Made by a program: the position numbers and the translations under genes. A stretch of 64,000 nt of DNA from Fibrobacter succinogenes (GTDB lineage: Bacteria > Fibrobacterota > Fibrobacteria > Fibrobacterales > Fibrobacteraceae): positions 1-64,000 of the forward strand of contig CACWNW010000011.1 of assembly GCA_902762305.1 (NCBI GenBank), given 5' to 3'. Positions 50,904 to 59,572 of the stretch are shown piece by piece. Under the pieces are notes generated by a model, which was given only the letters and a program-made list of their open reading frames with translations, had not been told where the DNA came from and ran no database searches. Numbering within the stretch: position 1 is the stretch's first letter; every line of letters begins with the position of its first letter.

Positions 50904-52022
50904 CTACTCCATCATTACGCCTTCTTCCTCGTCGCTCCCGTCGTCGTAATCCTCGATGGTCTTGTCCCCCGGCACGATAATCAGGCCGAGCGTCACGGGT
51001 TCGCCCTTCAGGTTGATGTAGGCTTCAAGGTACAGTTTGGTCGAAAGGCGGATCAGGCGCAAGTCGAGCATGGAACCGCCCTTGTGGATGCTCTTGGGAT
51101 TGCGGTTGAAGAAGAGGAATTTCTTGTTGATGTATTCGAACCTGTCCTGCTCGTAGTTGATGCTCCATTCGGAATTACCGTCGTTTTCCTGGCGGTACAG
51201 GCAACGGTCATGGTCGATATCACACTCGAAGCTCGCACTTTCCTGGTAGCGCTTGTTCCATTCGCGGCTGAAGGCACAGCTCTGCACGCGGCTTCCGCCA
51301 TTGCGCTTTTTGTTCAGCTGGTCGTTAATCACGACATAGTCCATCTTCTTGTCTTTGACCTGGTTATACACGTTCATCAGGATGATGTAGGCCTCGATGT
51401 TTTTGGGGCACTTGCCGTCGAGTTCCACCTCCTCGTGCGCCTTCAAAAGCGTCTGCTGCATGTCGAGGTCGATGGCATCGGGAATCTCGCTTTCACGAAG
51501 CTTGTCCAGGACCTTCTTCGGCGGGATGACGATAATCTTGTCGCCCTGCTTGATGGCATAACCCAGCTGGTCACGCACGTAGTCGAGGCACTGCTGCACG
51601 TGGATATGCACCGTATTCGAACCGCCCGAGACGAAGTCCACACCGATGCGCACGTTCCATGTGGAAGCGTCGCTCTTGGAGCCCTTCAAAAGCTCGCAGA
51701 AAGGATCCTCGCGGATACCGTCGATAAATACGATTTGCGCATTGAGCTTGGTGACAAGCGAGCCTTCCTTTTCCATCGCGCTACCGAGGCTCCAGAAGTT
51801 CGGATTCAGGCGGAGCACCTCGGCAAAAGCCTTGTCGCCATCGAGGGCAGGCAACAGCGAATCGTTGCGGGCATTCTTCTCCTTGAGGAGTTCGGAATAC
51901 TCCGTCGTCACGTTCATGTTGTTGAAACCGTTACGGGCTGCCGGAGCCGGGAAAGACCACGCAAGCGAGGCAAAAAGGGAGGCGAGCGTTACAAAAAGCG
52001 CAAAATATATAGTTCTTTTCAT
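50904..52022 (-). CDS. Hypothetical exported protein
   Basis: 372 residues from an ATG at 52022 (ATG at 52028 is an alternative; further upstream is repeat DNA). There is a signal peptide (MKRTIYFALFVTLASLFASLAWS). The mature protein has no family I can name; notable are four or five Cys (EDPFCELLKG, QQCLDYVRD, CPKNIEAY, ECDIDHDRCLYRQ) and an acidic C-terminal tail (EDYDDGSDEEEG). It is the last gene before the dgt-HAD pair and is probably transcribed separately. Confidence 0.6.
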   Translation of the reverse strand: MKRTIYFALFVTLASLFASLAWSFPAPAARNGFNNMNVTTEYSELLKEKNARNDSLLPALDGDKAFAEVLRLNPNFWSLGSAMEKEGSLVTKLNAQIVFIDGIREDPFCELLKGSKSDASTWNVRIGVDFVSGGSNTVHIHVQQCLDYVRDQLGYAIKQGDKIIVIPPKKVLDKLRESEIPDAIDLDMQQTLLKAHEEVELDGKCPKNIEAYIILMNVYNQVKDKKMDYVVINDQLNKKRNGGSRVQSCAFSREWNKRYQESASFECDIDHDRCLYRQENDGNSEWSINYEQDRFEYINKKFLFFNRNPKSIHKGGSMLDLRLIRLSTKLYLEAYINLKGEPVTLGLIIVPGDKTIEDYDDGSDEEEGVMME

Positions 52023-52063
52023 ATGCATATAAAATACAAAAAAATAGGATTCTCCGACTACCC

Positions 52064-52101
52064 CTACAGCCTTTGGTTCAAGGGTCCCCTCAGGATGACA
52101 C
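52064..52101. repeat. Dispersed repeat overlapping the HAD gene 3' end
   Basis: The unit is CTACAGCCTTTGGTTCAAGG followed by GTCCCCTCAGGATGACAC. It matches CCGCTCAGGATGACACAA at 16190-16207. It provides the last two codons and the stop of the HAD gene. Confidence 0.65.
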
Positions 52102-52758
52102 AACCGGAAGGATATCGCGCAGGTTCATCAGATGCGGGATATGGAAATCCACCCAGGCGGGCGCCTCGATATTCGGGTTTACGAGAACGGTAGTCCAGCC
52201 GCGGGCATGCGCAGGTTCCAGATTGCGGAGGGAATCCTCGAGCAGCACGATTTCGCGCTTGTCCGCGGGCATCGAGAGCCCGCGCTCCGGCAACGCGCGT
52301 GCAAGCCAGCGCTCCATCTTCTCGTACGCGCTTTCGTGCGGTTTGCCTTCCCAGCCAAGCCGCTTCAGGTCGAACACGCCGTCTATCGCGGAATCAATCC
52401 CCATGTGGGCCATGCCCGCCTCGCTCCAGTCGTGACGCCCGTTGGTAAACACGAACCGCGGGCCATCCAGCTCTTTAAGCAGGGCAAGCTTTTCCGGAGC
52501 CTTCCTGGGGTAAATCAGATGCTCCGGCTCGTGAATGAAATCGAAGAAGTCGTCCGGATCCGTGCCGTTCATCGCCATGAGACCCGAAAGCGTCGTGCCG
52601 AACTGCACCAGGTATTCCTTGCGGATGCGGGTCGCGTTCTCGAAGTCACCGCCTACGGTCTTCTGCACGAAAAGCGCAATTCGCCTGTCCAGCGAATCGA
52701 GGACAAAGCGTTCCTCCTCCCCGTACAAGGTCAGGTCGTAGTCGAAAAGCCAGACCAT
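52090..52758 (-). CDS. HAD-family hydrolase, pyrimidine 5'-nucleotidase type
   Basis: 222 residues from the ATG at 52758. HAD motifs are present: VWLFDYDLTLYG (motif I), FVFTNGRHDW (motif II), KPHESAYEKM (motif III Lys) and IVLLEDSLRNLEPAHARGW (motif IV). It resembles pyrimidine nucleotidases such as YjjG/SDT1. Its start shares a base with the dgt stop, so it may act together with the dGTPase in nucleotide control. Its last residues (VSS) come from a dispersed repeat. Confidence 0.85.
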   Translation of the reverse strand: MVWLFDYDLTLYGEEERFVLDSLDRRIALFVQKTVGGDFENATRIRKEYLVQFGTTLSGLMAMNGTDPDDFFDFIHEPEHLIYPRKAPEKLALLKELDGPRFVFTNGRHDWSEAGMAHMGIDSAIDGVFDLKRLGWEGKPHESAYEKMERWLARALPERGLSMPADKREIVLLEDSLRNLEPAHARGWTTVLVNPNIEAPAWVDFHIPHLMNLRDILPVVSS

Positions 52759-54065
52759 CAAACGCCCATCGCGAGGCCGCCAATCTGGCGCGCCAGATAC
52801 GTCGCATAGTTATCCGTCATGCCGCTTACGAAATCGAGCACCTGGTGGTAAGCCTCGGCCGCCGTGACGCTCTGGCCGATTTTTGCCTGCCCGATAAGCC
52901 GCACGATGCGGTCGGCGCGGTAGGAATTCTTGCCGTTTTCGCGATAGTCGTAAACGCCGTTGATGAAGGCGTCGAGCACGGTCGCAAGCGTCGTGTAGCT
53001 GCCCACTTCAAGTTCAGTCTTGCGACGGTCGGGGTAGATGCGTTCCTTCCCGAGGCGCTTGCCGATGCGAATTCCCCACATCGGGCTCGAATTCGAGAGG
53101 TCCATCAGGTGCTTTTCGAGCGAGCCGCTCATGATTTCTTCGTAATGCTTCACGAAAACGACTGCGACATCGTCAATCAGGTTCTGGATGGCCTTCCCGC
53201 GGATGCTGCTCAGGAAATCGCGGAAATTGCGGCCGTTTTCCTCGTATTCGCGGTCCACATCCACATCAGGACCGCAAAGGTAGCTGAACATGTCGCGCAC
53301 GTCGCCATAGCTCAGGATACCAAGTTCAATCGCATCTTCCACATCAAGGATGGAATAGCAGATATCGTCGGCCGCCTCCATCAGGTAGACAAGCGGGTGC
53401 CTCGTCCAGCGGCCCCTTTCCAACTGCGGGAGTCCGAGCGTCTCGGCAGTCATCTCGTACAAATCGTACTCTGTCGAAAACAGGCTTGTCGGGCATCCGT
53501 ACATCGCAAGCTGCGGGTACTTGATCATAGAGCCGATGGTCGCATACGTGAGCCGCATTCCGCCATCGAGAAAATGGTATTCCAGCTTGCTCAAGATGCG
53601 GTGCCCCTGCGCATTGCCGTCGAAATTCTCGAAATCGGCCATTTCACGGTCGTTGAGGCTGCGCAGCGGAGCGCTGTTCCTGTTCTTGCGGAACCACTCA
53701 CGTATGGCGGCCTCCCCCGCATGCCCGAACGGCGGATTGCCGATATCGTGCGCAAGGCATGCCGACTGCACGATGGTGCCGAACTGGTATTCGTTTATGT
53801 ACTTAGGCAGATACTTCTTTATCAGGTGGTAGACCGTAATCGCGAGGCTGCGACCCACGCTCGAGACCTCGATGCTGTGCGTGAGGCGGCTGTGCACGTG
53901 GTCGTTCACCGAGAACGGGTGAACCTGAGTCTTGCGGCCGAGCCTACGGAAAGCCGTCGAAAAAACAATGCGGTCGTAATCCCTGTGGTAATCGGACCTG
54001 TTCGGGTCCGGGTCGGCGGGATGTCCGTATCTCGTCGCCGACAAAAGTGTTTCCCAATTGAGCAT
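52758..54065 (-). CDS. dgt: Deoxyguanosinetriphosphate triphosphohydrolase-like protein
   Basis: 435 residues with an HD domain. Key segments are RLGRKTQVHPFSVNDHVHSRLTHSIEVSSVGRSLA, ACLAHDIGNPPFGHAGEAAI with the metal-binding HD pair, and EAADDICYSILDVEDAIELG. It hydrolyses dNTPs to deoxynucleosides and triphosphate, lowering the dNTP pool. A TATATTTG box lies 4 bases before the start with no Shine-Dalgarno. It is divergent from the rluA-family gene. Confidence 0.92.
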   Translation of the reverse strand: MLNWETLLSATRYGHPADPDPNRSDYHRDYDRIVFSTAFRRLGRKTQVHPFSVNDHVHSRLTHSIEVSSVGRSLAITVYHLIKKYLPKYINEYQFGTIVQSACLAHDIGNPPFGHAGEAAIREWFRKNRNSAPLRSLNDREMADFENFDGNAQGHRILSKLEYHFLDGGMRLTYATIGSMIKYPQLAMYGCPTSLFSTEYDLYEMTAETLGLPQLERGRWTRHPLVYLMEAADDICYSILDVEDAIELGILSYGDVRDMFSYLCGPDVDVDREYEENGRNFRDFLSSIRGKAIQNLIDDVAVVFVKHYEEIMSGSLEKHLMDLSNSSPMWGIRIGKRLGKERIYPDRRKTELEVGSYTTLATVLDAFINGVYDYRENGKNSYRADRIVRLIGQAKIGQSVTAAEAYHQVLDFVSGMTDNYATYLARQIGGLAMGV

Positions 54066-54069
54066 GGCA

Positions 54070-54077
54070 CAAATATA
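54070..54077 (-). promoter_or_regulatory. TATATTTG box, 4 nt before dgt
   Basis: On the minus strand CTATATTTG-TGCC-ATG. If transcription starts 5-7 bases after the box as in Bacteroidota, the mRNA would begin at or next to the ATG. Confidence 0.55.
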
Positions 54078-54138
54078 GATAAATGCGCATGTGCATTTTT
54101 TTCTAAATTGATTTCAAAACCAAAGTTTACAAGCCGCC

Positions 54139-55302
54139 ATGATTACCCGCCAGATAGACAGAAATTTCGCAAACATGCGCCTCGACCGATTCCTCCGCAA
54201 GGCATTCCCCGACGAATCCCTGTCCGTATTCTTTGCCGTCATCCGCAAGAAGAAGGTCCGCGTGAACGGAATCGTGGGCAAGGCGAACCAGATGCTCAAG
54301 GAAGGCGATACCGTCTGCATCTACGAGAATTTCAAGAGCGTGGAAGCAGATGACAGGACGCCAGTGGACACACTTGCCGCTGCGCAGGGTGACGAAAACA
54401 AAATGGACCCTATCGCTTCTGTCATTCTGGAGGGGCAACGCCCCGATAGAATCCAGGGTGACAGCAAACAAGCAACGCCCAGCAAGTCCGGTTTCGCGAA
54501 GAACAAGTCCACCTGGGGCAAGGCGCTCTCCCCCGCCGAAAAACATGCGGGCTGGGGCGCGAAAGACCTCGATATCGTCATCCAGACCGAAGACTACGTT
54601 ATCGTGAACAAGCCTTCGGGACTTGCAAGCCAACCCGGTTCCGGAACGCGACCCGGCGAAAGCCTCGTGGAATACCTGTGGGAATGGGGCCGCCGCGAAG
54701 GTCTCGACTTCAAACCCACCATCGCGCACCGCCTGGACCAGGAAACATCGGGTATGCTGATTGCGGCCCTCCACGGCGACACGCTGCGCGACTTCACCCG
54801 CATGATCCGCGAACACGAGGTGGAAAAGTTCTACTTCGCGCTCGTCAAGGGCAACCTGAAAAAGGAAAAGGGAACCATCGACGAGAGCCTCACCCGCACC
54901 GATGCGGCCAAGGGATCCAAGATGAAGGTCGGCGAAAACGGCAAGGACGCGCAGAAGGCCATCACGCACTACCGCGTCAAGCAGCACTACGAAGGCTACG
55001 ACCTCGTAAAAATCAAGCTCGAGACCGGGCGCATGCACCAGATACGCGCCCACTTCGCAAGCATCGGGCACCCGCTCCTGGGCGATTCCCGATACGGCGA
55101 CTTCGCGCTCAACCGCGAGGTAAAAAAGACGCTCGGGCTCCACAGGCTATTTTTGCACAGTTGCAGGCTCGAATTCGTATGGCAGGGCGAGCGCAAGGTA
55201 TTCGATTGCCCGCTACCGAAAGAACTCCAGAGCGTCATAGACAAACTAAAACCCATGCATTTCAGGCACGATTTTACCGACCCGCGTGGGGCAAGGAAAT
55301 AA
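54139..55302 (+). CDS. RluA-family 23S rRNA pseudouridine synthase
   Basis: 387 residues. An S4 RNA-binding domain (MRLDRFLRKAFPDESLSVFF, IRKKKVRVNGIVGKANQML) is followed by a long linker, then the catalytic domain (IVIQTEDYVIVNKPSGLASQ, IAHRLDQETSGMLIAAL with the catalytic Asp, KVEKFYFALVKG, ETGRMHQIRAHFASIGHPLLGD). It modifies uridines in 23S rRNA (RluC/RluD type). The linker is unusually long because a dispersed repeat (54404-54465) has been inserted in frame and is translated. The start has no strong Shine-Dalgarno. Confidence 0.93.
   Translation: MITRQIDRNFANMRLDRFLRKAFPDESLSVFFAVIRKKKVRVNGIVGKANQMLKEGDTVCIYENFKSVEADDRTPVDTLAAAQGDENKMDPIASVILEGQRPDRIQGDSKQATPSKSGFAKNKSTWGKALSPAEKHAGWGAKDLDIVIQTEDYVIVNKPSGLASQPGSGTRPGESLVEYLWEWGRREGLDFKPTIAHRLDQETSGMLIAALHGDTLRDFTRMIREHEVEKFYFALVKGNLKKEKGTIDESLTRTDAAKGSKMKVGENGKDAQKAITHYRVKQHYEGYDLVKIKLETGRMHQIRAHFASIGHPLLGDSRYGDFALNREVKKTLGLHRLFLHSCRLEFVWQGERKVFDCPLPKELQSVIDKLKPMHFRHDFTDPRGARK
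54404..54465. repeat. Dispersed palindrome translated in frame inside the rluA-family gene
   Basis: It runs from TGGACCCTATCGC through GGGGCAACGCCCC to ATCCAGGGTGACAGC, the same beginning and end as the intergenic unit at 55946-55987. It encodes MDPIASVILEGQRPDRIQGD in the linker between the S4 and catalytic domains. Confidence 0.8.
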
Positions 55303-55303
55303 G

Positions 55304-55930
55304 ATGCGCGCACTCATCCTCTCTGACATTCATGGTTCCGCCATCGCCGCAAGGCAGGCGCTTACATTTTTCGAGAAATTCAACTGCGACCGCATCTTTT
55401 TGCTCGGCGACACGCTTTACCACGGCCCGCGCAACCCGCTCCCCGCAGGCCACGGCCCGATGGGAGTCGTCGAAGCACTCGCTCCGTACAAGGAATGCAT
55501 TACCGCAGTGCGCGGGAACTGCGATGCGGACGTGGACCTGATGATGCTCGACATGCCTATCGAAGATGAATACGCCGTCGTGAGGGATCCGCAGGAAGGC
55601 GGCAGGCCCGAAAACGCGCTCTTCCTGAGCCACGGGCACATCTTTATGCCGGAATGCTTCCCTGCAGATGCGCTCCGGATGCTCGCCCCGAACGACCTGG
55701 AACTGAGCGCCACAAAAATAGACGCCTACCTCTACGGGCACACGCACATCTGGAAACTCGAGAAGAATTTCAAGGGCGTCCTGCTGGTGAATCCGGGCTC
55801 CACGAGCCTCCCCAAAGGCGGCAACCCGCCGACTTTCGCTCTTTACGAGAGCGCAACCGCAGCCTCCCCCGCCAGGTTCAGCATCTGCAGGCTCGACGAC
55901 GGCAGCGAACTCGCTTCTGCCGAAATTTAA
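55304..55930 (+). CDS. yfcE: YfcE-type metallophosphoesterase
   Basis: 208 residues from the ATG at 55304, preceded by AAGGAAAT. Metal-binding motifs are ALILSDIHGS, FLLGDTLYHGP, VRGNCDAD, FLSHGHIF and YGHTHIWKLE, in the order of YfcE phosphodiesterases. The physiological substrate is not known for the family. It starts just after the rluA-family stop and is probably co-transcribed with it. Confidence 0.92.
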   Translation: MRALILSDIHGSAIAARQALTFFEKFNCDRIFLLGDTLYHGPRNPLPAGHGPMGVVEALAPYKECITAVRGNCDADVDLMMLDMPIEDEYAVVRDPQEGGRPENALFLSHGHIFMPECFPADALRMLAPNDLELSATKIDAYLYGHTHIWKLEKNFKGVLLVNPGSTSLPKGGNPPTFALYESATAASPARFSICRLDDGSELASAEI

Positions 55931-55945
55931 CATAGATTATTTCTT

Positions 55946-55987
55946 TGGACCCTATCGCGGCAGCCTACGGCTTTGCTCCAGGGTGAC
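55946..55987. repeat. Dispersed repeat
   Basis: TGGACCCTATCGCGGCAGCC followed by TACGGCTTTGCTCCAGGGTGAC. Its ends are the same as those of the insert in the rluA-family gene. Confidence 0.75.
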
Positions 55988-56026
55988 AACCAACAACCAA
56001 AGCTCTTTTTTACTAACATTTAAGCC

Positions 56027-57271
56027 ATGGTCCTAAACGTCATCTGGCTCATATTCTTCTTTGGCGCGTTTGTCGCGTGCATGGTGCAGTGGCTCGCCTT
56101 CGGCGACACCGGAATCTTCAACAAGGCAATCCTCGGCGCGTTCGACATGTCGAAGACCGCGTTCGAAATCGCCCTCGGCCTCACGGGCATACTTTCCCTC
56201 TGGCTCGGCATCATGAAGATTGGTGAAAAGGCGGGAGCCGTCCAGATTCTCGCGAAAATCGTCTCCCCGCTGTTCAGCCGCCTGTTCCCCGAAATCCCGA
56301 AGGACCACCCGGTCGTGGGCACGATGCTCATGAACATCAGCGCGAACATGCTCGGGCTCGATAACGCGGCCACCCCGATGGGCCTGCAGGCGATGAAGCA
56401 GTTGCAGGAATTGAACCCGAACGAAGACAAGACCGTCGCAAGCAATTCGCAGATCATGTTCCTCGTGCTGAACGCGAGCGGCCTTACGCTCATCCCGGTG
56501 AGCATCATGACGTACCGCGCCCAGATGGGGGCCGCAAACCCGAGCGATATCTTCCTCCCGATTCTGCTTTCTACGTTCTTCAGCACCATGGCCGGTATTT
56601 TCGCACTTAGCTTTTTCCAGAAGGTCAAGCTCAAGGACCCAGTAACGGTCGCATGGCTCGGCGGGCTTTCCGCCTGCGTCATCGCCATCATGTTCTACTT
56701 CAGCCATCTCACCGCCGAAGCCATCGGCACCACGAGCCTCTTCATCAGTGGCATCGTGCTGTTCGGCATCATCGTCGCGTTCCTCGGACTCGCGGTGTAC
56801 AAGAAGGTGCAAGCCTACGAGGCGTTTGTCGAAGGCGCGAAGGACGGCTTCCATACCGCCGTGATGATTATCCCGAACTTGGTCGCCATCCTCGTGGGTG
56901 TCGCGGTATTCCGCGCGAGCGGTGCAATGGATTTGCTCATGAACGGGATTTCCTGGGTTCTCGGGCTGTTCGGTGTCGGCAACGACGTTGTCCCCGCGCT
57001 CCCGACCGCATTCATGAAGCCCCTTAGCGGGAGTGGTGCCCGCGGCATGATGATTGACGCCATGAAGGCGCTCGGCCCCGACAGCTTTGCAGGCCGCCTA
57101 AGCTGCATGTTCCAGGGAGCCGCCGACACCACGTTCTACATCATCGCGGTGTACTTCGGTTCTGTTGGGGTCAAGAAAACACGCCACGCAGTCACCTGCG
57201 CGCTCATCGCAGACGCCGTCGGCGTGATAGCAGCAATTGCAATAGCGTATTTGTTCTTCCCGCCTAATTAA
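56027..57271 (+). CDS. SpmA-SpmB-like nucleoside-recognition membrane protein
   Basis: 414 residues with about ten membrane helices. It reads as a fusion of SpmA (residues about 1-200: LGLTGILSLWLGIMKIGEKAG, NISANMLGLDNAATPMGLQAM, LNASGLTLIP) and SpmB (about 230-414: AFVEGAKDGFHTAVMIIPNL, PTAFMKPLSGSGARGMM, GAADTTFYIIAVYFG). Both halves carry the nucleoside-recognition (Gate) domain. In sporulating bacteria these proteins affect spore core dehydration; in non-sporulating Fibrobacter the cargo is unknown. TAACATTT lies 7 bases before the start. Confidence 0.85.
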   Translation: MVLNVIWLIFFFGAFVACMVQWLAFGDTGIFNKAILGAFDMSKTAFEIALGLTGILSLWLGIMKIGEKAGAVQILAKIVSPLFSRLFPEIPKDHPVVGTMLMNISANMLGLDNAATPMGLQAMKQLQELNPNEDKTVASNSQIMFLVLNASGLTLIPVSIMTYRAQMGAANPSDIFLPILLSTFFSTMAGIFALSFFQKVKLKDPVTVAWLGGLSACVIAIMFYFSHLTAEAIGTTSLFISGIVLFGIIVAFLGLAVYKKVQAYEAFVEGAKDGFHTAVMIIPNLVAILVGVAVFRASGAMDLLMNGISWVLGLFGVGNDVVPALPTAFMKPLSGSGARGMMIDAMKALGPDSFAGRLSCMFQGAADTTFYIIAVYFGSVGVKKTRHAVTCALIADAVGVIAAIAIAYLFFPPN

Positions 57272-57293
57272 ACGCAGACCATTCGAAAAAAAC

Positions 57294-57366
57294 TAAGGAC
57301 TCTCAGGGTGACCAAGCCTCAGCATGACATGCTGGAATTGAGTCCTCAGCATGACGTGCAGGAATT
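57294..57366. repeat. Dispersed repeat cluster
   Basis: AAGGACTCTCAGGGTGACC is followed by two tandem units of 23 bases, CCTCAGCATGAC and GGAATT at their ends (57317-57339 and 57344-57366). The second touches the antiporter stop codon. Confidence 0.7.
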
Positions 57367-58378
57367 AAATCTTTCCAGTGGCCTGTGCAATCAGGAACCC
57401 GATATATCCGACATATATGGCGAGGAACGTCGCACCTTCGATGCGATTAATGCGACCGATACGATGACCGCTAGCGTCTAACCTCTTTTTGCGCACGGGG
57501 AGCCCGAACAGCAACAGCAAGACGGTCAACACGGCCATCACTGGCATATCGCGGTTGAGTACTGAATGTTCAAAAGATTGCATCGGCGAAATTGTCGCAG
57601 CGATGCCTACGACCATAAGCGTATTGAACAGGTTCGAACCGATGATGTTCCCGAAAGCAAGATCGTTTTCGCCCTTGCGGGCAGCGGCAATGGAACTCGC
57701 TAGTTCCGGGAGCGAAGTCCCCACCGCCACGATGGTAAGGCCAATCAGAAGGTCGCTCACGCCGAGCGCGCGGGCAATCTCGACAGCACCCCAAACGAGC
57801 GCACGCGAACTGGCAACCAAGAGCGCCAGTCCAAGCAAGAGCCACAGGATTGACTTTCCCAGCGAAGTTTTTTCAGAGTGTTCCGTCTCAGCGGATAAAA
57901 CCTCTTCCCCCGTTTCGTTCCCTGACTTGCGCCTCATCTCGTTCCAGATGCTAAACGACATGACGGCAACAAAAACAGCAAGGAAAATGAAGCCATCCAT
58001 GCGACTGACAGAACCGTTCATCATCAACACGAACGAAAGCGCCGTTACGGCCAGGAGAATCGGGAGGTCCCGAAACAGGGCCTTACGAACAACGACGACC
58101 GGGGATACGATCGCCGTCATGCCGAGAATCAAAGCTATGTTCGCTATGTTGCTGCCATAGGCATTACCGAGAGCCAGTTCGGGAGCGTTCTGCATCGCAG
58201 ACAGGGCTGAGACCACCATCTCCGGAGCCGACGTTCCGAATCCGACGATTACCATGCCGATAAGGAGCGTACTCATGCCGCAAAAACGTGCGACACCGAC
58301 GGCTCCATCGACAAACTTGTCCGCACTCCAAACTAGAACCCCCAGCCCCAGAAGTACAGCAACAATAGGAAGGATCAT
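57365..58378 (-). CDS. Calcium/sodium antiporter (YrbG-like, CaCA family)
   Basis: 337 residues, about ten membrane helices in two inverted halves. Each half has the alpha-repeat signature: GFGTSAPEMVVSALSAMQN followed by GNAYGSNIANI, and AVGTSLPELASSIAAARKG followed by GNIIGSNLFN. It exchanges cations across the inner membrane. A charged cytoplasmic loop separates the halves. It starts 3 bases after the upstream barrel-protein gene and is likely on the same transcript. Confidence 0.92.
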   Translation of the reverse strand: MILPIVAVLLGLGVLVWSADKFVDGAVGVARFCGMSTLLIGMVIVGFGTSAPEMVVSALSAMQNAPELALGNAYGSNIANIALILGMTAIVSPVVVVRKALFRDLPILLAVTALSFVLMMNGSVSRMDGFIFLAVFVAVMSFSIWNEMRRKSGNETGEEVLSAETEHSEKTSLGKSILWLLLGLALLVASSRALVWGAVEIARALGVSDLLIGLTIVAVGTSLPELASSIAAARKGENDLAFGNIIGSNLFNTLMVVGIAATISPMQSFEHSVLNRDMPVMAVLTVLLLLFGLPVRKKRLDASGHRIGRINRIEGATFLAIYVGYIGFLIAQATGKI

Positions 58379-58381
58379 AAA

Positions 58382-59419
58382 TTAGAAGGCGTAGAAGGAG
58401 AATCCAAGAAGCAGAGTGCTGGAGGAAAGTTCATTGATACGCCAACTGGGAACATTTTCGTAGAAGTTCGAGAACCCGTATTCATAGCGGATATCGAACG
58501 ACATATAGCGATTGGCCTTGATGGTGAGCCCGAGCACAAGGCTGAAATCGGCCGAGGCACGGTAATCCAAGCCGATCATGTCAGCGTTACGCGTTGTCAT
58601 CTCCGTTTGTTTTGTGTCACTATTGTACATTTCGTACGAATAGATGAATTCATCACGCACAGGAATGGATACCTGGGCACCGAAATCGATGGTAAAGCTC
58701 GAATAGGGCGACTTCAGCACGAAAAGCATCGGCACCGAGATACGGTCCATCTTGAACTTGACTCGGACTTCCTTCTCGTTCGAATAGGGGTAAAGAGCGC
58801 TGGCATCGGAATGATCGAAGAGAGCGCCAATCTTGAAGCCCATCATGTATTCGTTCAGCGGGAACAAGGCAAAGGCACCGGCCTTCCAGGCAATACCGCT
58901 GTAAGATTCATCGAAATCCCAGTCGTTCGAGAAAAGCGTGTTCATGCCGATGAAACCCTGCACACCGAAGGTGAACTTCATCGGAACAGGTTCGCTGCTC
59001 GGACGGTACTCGGCCGGCCTTGCAGCCGGAGCCGTCCTGCGGACAACAGGAGCGGGTGCGGATGCGCCATAAACCTCGCCGGTAGAGGGATCTACGCCGC
59101 GGACAGCAGCAGGAGCGGGCATATCGCCATACAGATCAGCCTCGGTGACGGGGGCTGCCTGCGCTTCGACAGGGGCTGCAACGGGAGTTTCCTGCAAGAC
59201 TGGTGCAGGTTCCACAGCAGGCTGCTCGGCGGGTTCTGCAACAACTTCGCTCGGGGCCGGAGCGGGCGCTTCGGCAGCAGGAGCAGGTTCAGCAGGAGCC
59301 TCAGCGGCTACTGCAGGAGCTTCGGCGGGCTGAGCCGCCGGTGCCGTGGCGGGAGCCTGCGCGAACGCGAGCACCGCCGATACCATAACAATCCCAAGTG
59401 TTGTCACTTTCTTGTTCAT
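58382..59419 (-). CDS. Outer membrane beta-barrel protein with Ala/Pro-rich N-terminal region
   Basis: 345 residues from the ATG at 59419, preceded by CGGAGGG. Signal peptide (to about 20), then about 100 residues dominated by Ala, Pro and Glu (periplasmic or surface linker), then a beta-barrel of about 200 residues (FTFGVQGFIGMNTLFSND, FALFPLNEYMMGFKIGALFD, VLGLTIKANRYMSFDIRYEYG) ending in an aromatic residue pair (LGFSFYAF), the usual BamA-recognition end. The specific function is unknown. It pairs with the antiporter gene downstream. Confidence 0.8.
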   Translation of the reverse strand: MNKKVTTLGIVMVSAVLAFAQAPATAPAAQPAEAPAVAAEAPAEPAPAAEAPAPAPSEVVAEPAEQPAVEPAPVLQETPVAAPVEAQAAPVTEADLYGDMPAPAAVRGVDPSTGEVYGASAPAPVVRRTAPAARPAEYRPSSEPVPMKFTFGVQGFIGMNTLFSNDWDFDESYSGIAWKAGAFALFPLNEYMMGFKIGALFDHSDASALYPYSNEKEVRVKFKMDRISVPMLFVLKSPYSSFTIDFGAQVSIPVRDEFIYSYEMYNSDTKQTEMTTRNADMIGLDYRASADFSLVLGLTIKANRYMSFDIRYEYGFSNFYENVPSWRINELSSSTLLLGFSFYAF

Positions 59420-59572
59420 ATAACCCTCCGTTTGGATATTCATTTATCATTATAGCAAAAAAAAGCCGAAAAGCACCATTCTTTTTTCAAAAAATGCTTT
59501 TTTTCTAACCCGCCAAAGGGTCATCCATGCCCGCGAAGCCGTTGTAAGCAAAAAATTGCTATTATTCCAGAC

